This document shows, piece by piece, positions 1 to 5,988 of a stretch of DNA of 5,988 nt. Position 1 is the first letter of the stretch; each line of letters starts with the position of its first letter. This stretch comes from Rhodoferax sp. (GTDB taxonomy: Bacteria; Pseudomonadota; Gammaproteobacteria; Burkholderiales; Burkholderiaceae_C), in NCBI GenBank assembly GCA_026785765.1, contig JAJAZK010000348.1:1-5988 (forward strand), given 5' to 3'. A program made the translations under genes and the position numbers. The notes under the pieces are model-generated. The model saw nothing but the letters and a program-made list of their open reading frames with translations, did not search any database and was not told the origin of the DNA.

Positions 1-672
1 GGCCCGGCTCATTCGCTGTTGGAAGGTTACGCCTTCCGTCGACTGCGCTCCTTGTTTGGCGCCATTGATGACACGCTGCTGGCCGTGGCAGGCCGCGCAT
101 ACCAGATCGCCGAATGGGCACGCACCCACCGGTACTGCGGCGCCTGCGCCACAGCCACTGTACAAATCAACGACGAACGTTGCCTGCGCTGCCCCGCGTG
201 TGGCCATACAGCCTACCCGCGCATTTCACCTGCGATGATGGTGCTGGTCAAAAAGGGCGACTCTTTGCTGTTGGCGCGCCACACCAACTCGCCGACTGGT
301 TACTTCACCGCGCTGGCCGGTTTTCTGGAAGCGGGTGAATCCATTGAGGACGCAATCCACCGCGAGGTGATGGAAGAAGTCGGCCTGCGAGTGACGAATC
401 TGCGCTACTTCGGCAGTCAGCCGTGGCCTTTCCCGCACTCGCTGATGGTCGCCTTTACAGCGGAGTACACCAGCGGCGACATCGTAGTGGATGGCAGTGA
501 AATCGCCGAAGCCAGATGGATTGGTCCACAAGACCCGTTTCCGCTGGTCCCGCCATTGGGGCTGTCGATTGCCGGGCACCTGATTGCGGCACACCGCGCA
601 CCCGCGCTGACCGCACAATGCGGCGCAAAAGCTACTCGCCCAGGTAGGCCGCCCGTACCTTCGGGTCCTTGA
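1..672 (+). CDS. nudC: NAD(+)/NADH diphosphatase NudC (5'-truncated by window edge)
   Basis: Nudix hydrolase of the NudC type. The family splits NAD(H) into NMN(H) and AMP, and E. coli NudC also removes NAD caps from RNA 5' ends; the enzyme is cytosolic. The reading frame is open from base 1, so the start lies outside the window. The TTG at 19 is an internal Leu codon, not a convincing start. The window holds 223 residues, against about 257 for full-length E. coli NudC. Visible in order (residues of the fragment): a zinc ribbon with Cys46, Cys49, Cys64 and Cys67; a YPR motif at 72-74; a complete Nudix box at 107-129 (G-x5-E-x7-REVMEEVGL) with the metal-binding glutamates of REVMEE; and SQPWPFP at 139-145, the signature separating NADH pyrophosphatases from other Nudix enzymes. 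Conserved sequence fades after SIAGHLI (about 195). The last 13 or so residues are Pro/Arg-rich and are read through the antisense of the convergent livF 3' end. All key residues seen are intact, so the enzyme is probably active. Confidence 0.95.
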   Translation, partial: GPAHSLLEGYAFRRLRSLFGAIDDTLLAVAGRAYQIAEWARTHRYCGACATATVQINDERCLRCPACGHTAYPRISPAMMVLVKKGDSLLLARHTNSPTGYFTALAGFLEAGESIEDAIHREVMEEVGLRVTNLRYFGSQPWPFPHSLMVAFTAEYTSGDIVVDGSEIAEARWIGPQDPFPLVPPLGLSIAGHLIAAHRAPALTAQCGAKATRPGRPPVPSGP

Positions 673-1348
673 GAAGTTCCTTGGCGTCACCCTGCATCGT
701 GATCAGACCGGACTCCATGACATAGGCCCTGTTGGCGACGCCCAGTGCGCGACTCGCGTTCTGTTCGACCAGCAAAATCGTCATGCCTTGCGCATAAACG
801 TCACGCACCACTTCGAAAATCTTGTCGACCATGATCGGCGACAGGCCCATCGACGGCTCGTCCATCAACAACACCTTGGGCCGACTCATCAGCGCGCGGC
901 CCATTGCCAGCATCTGCTGCTCGCCGCCGGACAAGGTGCCGGCCAGGTGGTCCTTGCGCTCGCGCAGGCGCGGGAAAATTGTGAAAACCTTTTCGGCATC
1001 GGCTGCGACATTGGCCGAGTCGCGACGCACATAGGCGCCCATTTGCAAATTCTCGGTGATGGTCATGCGGGCAAAAACCCCGCGACCCTCCGGGACCATG
1101 GCAAGACCCTGTTTGACGAGGTCCCATGGACCTTGCCCCTTGATGCTCTTGCCCATGTACTCGATGTCACCGGCATTCAACGACAAAGTTCCGGTGATGG
1201 CCTTCATCGTCGTCGTCTTGCCCGCACCATTGGAGCCGATCAGGGTCACGAGCTCGCCTTCGCGCACGTCGAAATCAACCCCCTTGACCGCCTGAATGCC
1301 CCCATAGGCGACCTTGAGTCCAGTGACCTTGAGCAATGTGGCAGCCAT
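632..1348 (-). CDS. livF: Branched-chain amino acid ABC transporter ATP-binding protein LivF
   Basis: One of the two cytosolic ATPases that drive the Leu/Ile/Val (HAAT family) importer, paired with LivG. The protein is 238 aa, a usual LivF length. Motifs: Walker A GSNGAGKT at 38-45; VPEGRG around 84-89, where the Q-loop glutamine is replaced by Glu as in LivF proteins; ABC signature LSGGEQQ at 139-145; Walker B VLLMDEP at 159-165; and LVEQN at 193-197, where the switch His is replaced by Gln196, a LivF-typical change. The C-terminal AYLGE ending is also typical. The ATG at 1348 is supported by GGGAGGA (1356-1362) about 7 nt upstream, inside the livG 3' end. Only 1 nt separates the livG stop from this start, so translation is probably coupled. 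It is the last gene of the operon. Its 3' end overlaps convergent nudC by 41 bp and I see no hairpin-plus-U-tract terminator. Related Urt (urea) systems have similar ATPases, but the companion permeases favour the amino acid assignment. Confidence 0.95.
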   Translation of the reverse strand: MAATLLKVTGLKVAYGGIQAVKGVDFDVREGELVTLIGSNGAGKTTTMKAITGTLSLNAGDIEYMGKSIKGQGPWDLVKQGLAMVPEGRGVFARMTITENLQMGAYVRRDSANVAADAEKVFTIFPRLRERKDHLAGTLSGGEQQMLAMGRALMSRPKVLLMDEPSMGLSPIMVDKIFEVVRDVYAQGMTILLVEQNASRALGVANRAYVMESGLITMQGDAKELLKDPKVRAAYLGE

Positions 1349-1349
1349 G

Positions 1350-2120
1350 TCAGTGTCCTCCCGTGCCCAGATAGGCTTCGATCACTTTTTCGTTCTTCTG
1401 TACGTCCGCCGGCAGGCCTTCTGCGATCTGCTTGCCGTAGTCGAGCACCGTGACACGGTCACACAAACCCATCACCAGCTTGACGTCGTGCTCAATCAGC
1501 AAAATGGTTCGCTGGTCTTTGCGTATCTGGTCAATAAGGCTGCGCAGTTGCACCTTCTCGGTGGCGTTCATGCCAGCGGCAGGTTCATCCAGGGCAATCA
1601 GTTGTGGGTCCGTCGCCAAGGCGCGCGCGATCTCAAGACGGCGCTGGTCACCATAACTGAGAGTACGCGCACGGTAGTCGGCAAATTTGCCGATGCCGAC
1701 ATAGTCCAGCAGTTCCTGAGCACGCTTGGCGATTGCCGCTTCTTCAGCTCGGAATCCCGGCGTACGGAATATTGCACCGAGCAGACCCGAGTTCGTCCTG
1801 ATATGGCGCCCCACCATGACGTTTTCCAATGCCGTCATCTCCTGGAACAAGCGAATGTTCTGGAACGTACGGGCAATGCCGGCCTTGGCAACTTCATGCA
1901 CTGCCGTCGGTTTGTAGGGCTTGCCCGCCAACTCAAAGCTGCCGCTGTCGGGTGTGTACAAACCTGTAATCACGTTGAAAAAAGTAGTTTTACCGGCTCC
2001 GTTGGGGCCGATCAAACCGTAAACCTGGCCACGTTCGATCGTGATACCGACGTCGCTGAGCGCCTGCAGGCCGCCGAAACGCTTGGAGATTCCAGCAACC
2101 CTGAGAATCGTGTCTGACAT
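1350..2120 (-). CDS. livG: Branched-chain amino acid ABC transporter ATP-binding protein LivG
   Basis: Second ATPase of the LIV importer, 256 aa, matching the usual LivG length. Motifs: Walker A GPNGAGKT at 38-45; Q-loop Gln87 in ARTFQNIRLF, a LivG hallmark; signature LSYGDQRRLEIARAL at 154-168, with the LSYG variant usual for LivG; Walker B LIALDEP at 174-180, followed by AAGMN; and switch His211 in LLIEHD. The C-terminal VIEAYLG segment is the extra tail shared by HAAT-family ATPases. LivG keeps both the Q-loop Gln and the switch His while LivF replaces both, so the two nucleotide sites are expected to be unequal, as is normal for this family. The ATG at 2120 has GAGGAG (2127-2132) 6 nt upstream, and that sequence overlaps the livM stop codon. 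It lies 10 nt after livM and 1 nt before livF in one operon. Confidence 0.96.
   Translation of the reverse strand: MSDTILRVAGISKRFGGLQALSDVGITIERGQVYGLIGPNGAGKTTFFNVITGLYTPDSGSFELAGKPYKPTAVHEVAKAGIARTFQNIRLFQEMTALENVMVGRHIRTNSGLLGAIFRTPGFRAEEAAIAKRAQELLDYVGIGKFADYRARTLSYGDQRRLEIARALATDPQLIALDEPAAGMNATEKVQLRSLIDQIRKDQRTILLIEHDVKLVMGLCDRVTVLDYGKQIAEGLPADVQKNEKVIEAYLGTGGH
1356..1362 (-). promoter_or_regulatory. livF ribosome binding site inside livG 3' end
   Basis: GGGAGGA on the minus strand, ending 7 nt before the livF ATG at 1348. It lies wholly within the last codons of livG (the GTGGH tail), so ribosomes finishing livG cover it. With only 1 nt between the livG TGA and the livF ATG, this supports coupled translation and the chosen start. 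Confidence 0.8.
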
Positions 2121-2126
2121 TGCCGG

Positions 2127-2133
2127 CTCCTCA
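2127..2133 (-). promoter_or_regulatory. livG ribosome binding site fused to livM stop codon (TGAGGAG)
   Basis: Minus-strand TGAGGAG: the TGA (2133-2131) is the livM stop and the following GGAG completes a strong Shine-Dalgarno sequence 6 nt before the livG ATG at 2120. A ribosome terminating on livM sits on the livG initiation site. This supports both gene boundaries. Confidence 0.85.
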
Positions 2134-3210
2134 AGTGTTGGTCTGCAACGACTTGCCGTGCTCCGGCGTCGGCCACAAACCGCGCGGGCGCAGCAACATC
2201 ACCACAATCATCGCCAAAGCGATCAGCAACTGGCGCAAGATCGAGGCATCAAGCCGCCCACCGGTCAGGTTCTGCAGCGGAGAAGCGACGTAACGCAGTA
2301 CCTCGGGCAATGCCGCCAGCAACACCGCGCCCAACACCACACCTGGCAGGTGCCCAAGACCGCCCAGCACGACCATCGCAACAATCATCACCGACTCCAT
2401 CAGGGTGAAGGACTCCGGCGATACAAAACCCTGGAACGAAGCGAACAGGGCACCGCTCACGCCGCCAAACGATGCCCCCATGCCAAACGCGAGCAGCTTG
2501 AGATTGCGCGTGTTGATGCCCATGGCCTTGGCGGCAATTTCGTCTTCGCGGATGGCCATCCAGGCCCGCCCCACGCGCGACTCTGCCAGGCGGTGGCTGA
2601 TAACAATACTGACCAGCACGCACACCAGAAAAAGGTAGTAATACATCATCACCGAGCTGATCTGGTAGCCGCCCAGGGAGAATGGCTTGCCAAGGCTGAT
2701 ACCGAAAAACGTGAACGGGTCAATCTGGCTCAAACCCTTGGGACCATTCGTAATGTTGACCGGGTGGTCCAGGTTATTCAGGAACACGCGGATGATCTCG
2801 CCAAAGCCGAGGGTGACGATGGCCAGGTAGTCGCCACGCAGCTTGAGCGTAGGCGCACCAAGGAGTATGCCGAACAATCCCGCAACTCCGGCCGCGATCG
2901 GGATCACCATCCATATCGGCGTATGCAGACCATTGGGAAACATGGCTTTAAACACCGGGAAGGTCTCGCTCAGATGCGGCGATGCCAGCAGTGCGTAAAG
3001 GTAGGCACCTACCGCAAAGAAAGCCACGTAGCCCAAGTCCAGCAGCCCAGCGTAACCCACGACGATGTTGAGTCCGATGGCCAGCAGCACATAGAGTAGC
3101 GCAGTGTCGGCAATACGGACCCAGGCGTTGCCGAACACCTGCAAAAACATGGGCAGCACAATCAGCGCCGCAGCGATCGCGAGATAGGAAACAATCTTTT
3201 TGACATTCAT
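2131..3210 (-). CDS. livM: Branched-chain amino acid ABC transporter permease LivM
   Basis: Inner-membrane permease that forms the translocation channel with LivH. The protein is 359 aa, shorter than E. coli LivM (about 425 aa), which carries an N-terminal extension; many LivM homologues lack it. By eye there are about nine or ten hydrophobic segments, starting near residues 5-24, 33-53, 57-76, 100-118, 127-144, 187-206, 240-258, 270-290, 291-307 and 325-341. Family motifs include GYAGLLDLGYVAFFAVGAY (52-70), TLKLRGDYLAIVTLGFGEIIR (121-141) and GGLGHLPGVVLGA (283-295). The cytoplasmic coupling loop, GRAWMAIREDEIAAKAMGIN at 214-233, is the EAA-like surface that contacts the ATPases. The ATG at 3210 is preceded by GAGGAG (3218-3223) at 7 nt, and this Shine-Dalgarno sequence overlaps the livH stop. 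The hydrophilic tail after RPRGLWP (341-347) is short and ends the protein normally. Confidence 0.95.
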   Translation of the reverse strand: MNVKKIVSYLAIAAALIVLPMFLQVFGNAWVRIADTALLYVLLAIGLNIVVGYAGLLDLGYVAFFAVGAYLYALLASPHLSETFPVFKAMFPNGLHTPIWMVIPIAAGVAGLFGILLGAPTLKLRGDYLAIVTLGFGEIIRVFLNNLDHPVNITNGPKGLSQIDPFTFFGISLGKPFSLGGYQISSVMMYYYLFLVCVLVSIVISHRLAESRVGRAWMAIREDEIAAKAMGINTRNLKLLAFGMGASFGGVSGALFASFQGFVSPESFTLMESVMIVAMVVLGGLGHLPGVVLGAVLLAALPEVLRYVASPLQNLTGGRLDASILRQLLIALAMIVVMLLRPRGLWPTPEHGKSLQTNT

Positions 3211-3217
3211 CTTGTTT

Positions 3218-3224
3218 CTCCTCA
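3218..3224 (-). promoter_or_regulatory. livM ribosome binding site fused to livH stop codon (TGAGGAG)
   Basis: Minus-strand TGAGGAG: the TGA (3224-3222) ends livH and GGAG continues the Shine-Dalgarno sequence, 7 nt before the livM ATG at 3210. It is the same 7-mer arrangement as at the livM-livG junction. Confidence 0.85.
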
Positions 3225-4151
3225 GGCGCGGTCCGCCACACGCTCACCCAGCAGCCCGGACGGCCGCAACGTCAGAATGACGATCAACACGATGAAGGCG
3301 AATATCTCGGAGTAGTGGCTGCCCAAGATACCTCCGGTCAGGACGCCGATGTAGCCTGAGCCCAACGCCTCGATCAGTCCGAGCAAGACCCCACCGACTA
3401 CGGCCCCCGCGAGGTTACCGATACCGCCAAACACCGCCGCAGTGAACGCCTTGAGCCCTGGCAGGAAACCCATTGAGTGCTGCACCGTGCCGTACTTCAA
3501 TGCCAACATGATGCCGGCAATTGCCGCCAATACAGCACCAATTACGAAGGTGGCAGATATCACGACATCAGGCTTGACGCCCATCAGGGCTGCAACGCGC
3601 GGATTTTCAGCAGTGGCCCGCATCGCTCGTCCAAGGGATGTGTAGTTCACCAACCACATCAATGCCACCAGCAGGACGGCTGTCAGGCACAGAATGAGAA
3701 GATCGGTCGGGGAAATCACGGCACCACCAATCTCGAATGGAGTGACAGGCAGCAGGTTGGGAAACGCCTTCGGATTGGGTTTCCATATGATCATGGCCAG
3801 CGTCTGCAACAGCAAGGACATACCGATGGCAGTAATCAACGGTGCCAGTCGCGGTGAATTGCGCAACGGCCGATAGGCAATCTTCTCGATGCCGAAATTC
3901 AGCGCCGCCGCCACCGTGCACGCCACGACCGCGGCAATGATCAATACGACCCAACCGGGCATGCCCGGATACGCGGGCTGAAGTATCCCGGCCACGGTCC
4001 ATGCCGTCAATGCACCAAACATGAGCACCTCGCCGTGCGCGAAGTTGATCAGCTGGATGATGCCGTACACCATCGTGTAACCCAGTGCGACCAGAGCATA
4101 GACGCTGCCAAGCACCAGCCCGTTGATGATCTGCTGGAGGAATATATCCAT
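3222..4151 (-). CDS. livH: Branched-chain amino acid ABC transporter permease LivH
   Basis: Inner-membrane permease partner of LivM, 309 aa, the usual LivH length. Visible family features: N-terminal MDIFLQQIINGLVLGSVYAL, then GYTMVYGIIQLINFAHGE (24-41), a strongly conserved LivH segment; IEKIAYRPLRNSPRLAPLI (88-106); the cytoplasmic coupling loop GRAMRATAENPRVAALMGV (174-192); GLKAFTAAVFGGIGNLAGA (232-250); and the terminal hydrophobic helix ending LRPSGLLG (295-302). There are about eight hydrophobic segments. It is first in the livHMGF operon. The ATG at 4151 fits the family start and has GGAG (4161-4164) 9 nt upstream. UrtB of urea importers is related but longer and carries a periplasmic N-terminal extension not seen here. 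No substrate-binding protein gene lies upstream; the next gene is rarA, 213 bp away, so a liv promoter is expected in that gap. Confidence 0.96.
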   Translation of the reverse strand: MDIFLQQIINGLVLGSVYALVALGYTMVYGIIQLINFAHGEVLMFGALTAWTVAGILQPAYPGMPGWVVLIIAAVVACTVAAALNFGIEKIAYRPLRNSPRLAPLITAIGMSLLLQTLAMIIWKPNPKAFPNLLPVTPFEIGGAVISPTDLLILCLTAVLLVALMWLVNYTSLGRAMRATAENPRVAALMGVKPDVVISATFVIGAVLAAIAGIMLALKYGTVQHSMGFLPGLKAFTAAVFGGIGNLAGAVVGGVLLGLIEALGSGYIGVLTGGILGSHYSEIFAFIVLIVILTLRPSGLLGERVADRA

Positions 4152-4160
4152 ATCGAGGCG

Positions 4161-4164
4161 CTCC
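4161..4164 (-). promoter_or_regulatory. livH ribosome binding site
   Basis: GGAG on the minus strand, 9 nt before the livH ATG at 4151. It is weaker and more distant than the internal liv sites, but supports the family-typical start MDIFLQQ. Confidence 0.6.
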
Positions 4165-4267
4165 GATTCTTCTCGTGTGTTGGGCTGCGAAAGCAGAGGC
4201 TTATGGTGCCCGGCCCGGCTTTGCAGTACCGCGATCGGAGATTTACCGCCTACGACCTAGCCAACCG

Positions 4268-4273
4268 ATTCTA
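4268..4273 (-). promoter_or_regulatory. Possible -10 element for the livHMGF operon
   Basis: TAGAAT on the minus strand matches the sigma-70 -10 consensus at 5 of 6 positions and would give a leader of roughly 110 nt before livH. The matching -35 is poor: the best candidate, TGGCAG, sits about 19 bp upstream with the palindrome at 4279-4296 lying in the spacer. The call rests on one hexamer in the only sizeable non-coding gap, so it is tentative. Confidence 0.25.
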
Positions 4274-4278
4274 CTGAC

Positions 4279-4296
4279 GCAGAACCGGGGTTCTGC
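4279..4296. repeat. Perfect inverted repeat in the rarA-livH gap
   Basis: The 18-bp sequence GCAGAACCGGGGTTCTGC on the + strand is a perfect palindrome with 8-bp arms (GCAGAACC / GGTTCTGC) around a central GG. As RNA it could form a 7-bp stem with a 4-nt loop. Neither strand shows a T-run directly after it, so it is not a classic intrinsic terminator. It lies about 130 bp upstream of livH and just upstream of a possible -10 element. It could be a regulator binding site, a stem in the rarA 3' end, or chance. Confidence 0.6.
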
Positions 4297-4364
4297 CACC
4301 ACGCTCCGGGGGTTTACCCTCTGGCAACGCTCTGGGGACGCCGCAAGGATCGCGCCAGAGTTGA

Positions 4365-5651
<1,287 letters not shown>

Positions 5652-5661
5652 GGTTGCGGAG

Positions 5662-5988
5662 CTACTGTCTGATCACGTCAGCACCCGCAGGTGGCTTGAA
5701 AACAAAAGTCGCAGGCCCCAGCACTGGATTGGTTTCAAACGCCGTAAAGGTCAGCACGGAGCGCTGACCAAAACTATCGATGATCTCCAGTGCTGCAAGG
5801 ATGGGCGCGGACGCACCCGGGCGCAAGCCTACTCGAACCGACTGGAGTTGTCCATCCTTCACACGCGGCGTCGCCACCACCCATTGCAAACCGTCCTTGT
5901 CGGCACCCGCCTCAAGCACAAACTCGGCCGTGACGGCGCGCAAGTCAGGGGCGGCGGCAATCAAGGCGGCCGGGGTGGAGCCCAATAC
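5662..5988 (-). CDS. lolA: Outer-membrane lipoprotein carrier protein LolA, C-terminal half (cut by window edge)
   Basis: Periplasmic chaperone that accepts lipoproteins from the LolCDE complex in the inner membrane and passes them to LolB at the outer membrane. The window holds 108 C-terminal codons, roughly half the protein. The start and the signal peptide lie beyond base 5988. The frame is open through 5988, and the TTG at 5985-5983 is internal. Recognisable features: VLGSTPAALIA at the left edge; LQWVVATPRVKDGQLQSVRVG, the strand region typical of LolA; LEIIDSFGQRSVLTF (fragment residues about 68-82), the conserved D-x-FGQ segment; NPVLGPATFVFKPPAGADVIRQ, matching the family ending F-x-F-x-PPxGADV. 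The stop TAG at 5664-5662 is 10 nt before rarA. The lolA-rarA pair is conserved in many gamma- and betaproteobacteria (ftsK-lolA-rarA in E. coli), which supports both calls. Confidence 0.92.
   Translation of the reverse strand, partial: VLGSTPAALIAAAPDLRAVTAEFVLEAGADKDGLQWVVATPRVKDGQLQSVRVGLRPGASAPILAALEIIDSFGQRSVLTFTAFETNPVLGPATFVFKPPAGADVIRQ

Noticed and set aside
19..21. TTG at 19 as the nudC start, and TTG at 5985-5983 as the lolA start
   Set aside because: Both frames stay open to the window edge, and both proteins would lack conserved N-terminal parts (for lolA also the signal peptide). These are internal Leu codons of truncated genes.
2041..3099. A 352-codon open frame on the + strand opposite livM, and similar long frames opposite livG (1314-2117) and livF (788-1453)
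   Set aside because: They are antisense to well-supported liv genes. Their products are rich in Gln, His and Arg with no recognisable domain, as expected from the codon bias of the real genes read on the other strand.
3955..3968. Perfect 14-bp palindrome CCGGGCATGCCCGG
   Set aside because: It lies inside livH and encodes the residues PGMPG (about 62-66). Gly/Pro codons around an ATG produce this symmetry by themselves, and there is no reason to see an operator there.
4319..4360. CTCTGG repeats (4319-4324, 4330-4335) that can pair with CCAGAG (4355-4360) just after the rarA stop, as a possible rarA terminator
   Set aside because: The stem is short (6 bp, then a mismatch or bulge), the loop is long, and no U-run follows on the minus strand. 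A Rho-dependent end or read-through into liv is equally possible.

Overview
The window looks like ordinary chromosome of a GC-rich proteobacterium. The best guess is Betaproteobacteria (Burkholderiales, perhaps a Comamonadaceae-like lineage). This rests on the lolA-rarA pairing, the style of the LolA C-terminus, the tightly packed livHMGF cassette and the codon usage. It is an impression from reading the proteins, not a database result.

Layout: the left edge (1-672, + strand) carries the 3' part of nudC, an NAD(H) pyrophosphatase with an intact zinc ribbon, Nudix box and SQPWPFP signature. Everything else lies on the minus strand. Reading right to left, the order is: the 3' half of lolA (outer-membrane lipoprotein chaperone, cut by the window end), rarA (AAA+ replication-associated recombination factor), a 213-bp intergenic region, then the compact operon livH-livM-livG-livF. 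That operon encodes the two permeases and two ATPases of a branched-chain amino acid (LIV/HAAT family) ABC importer. livF and nudC converge and their 3' ends overlap by 41 bp.

How the genes work together: LivH and LivM should form the inner-membrane channel, and LivG and LivF should power it. The periplasmic binding protein (LivJ/LivK type) is not encoded here, so it must come from elsewhere. The liv junctions are very tight (1, 10 and 11 nt), and at two of them the upstream stop codon is fused to the downstream Shine-Dalgarno sequence (TGAGGAG). This suggests coupled translation of a single mRNA. lolA and rarA are 10 nt apart and probably co-transcribed. The gap between rarA and livH is the only substantial non-coding stretch. 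It holds a perfect 8-bp-arm inverted repeat and a possible -10 element, and is the likely site of liv promoter and regulatory signals.

I found no mobile element, CRISPR array, RNA gene or unknown defence-like system. The observations worth following up are small-scale regulatory and junction features.
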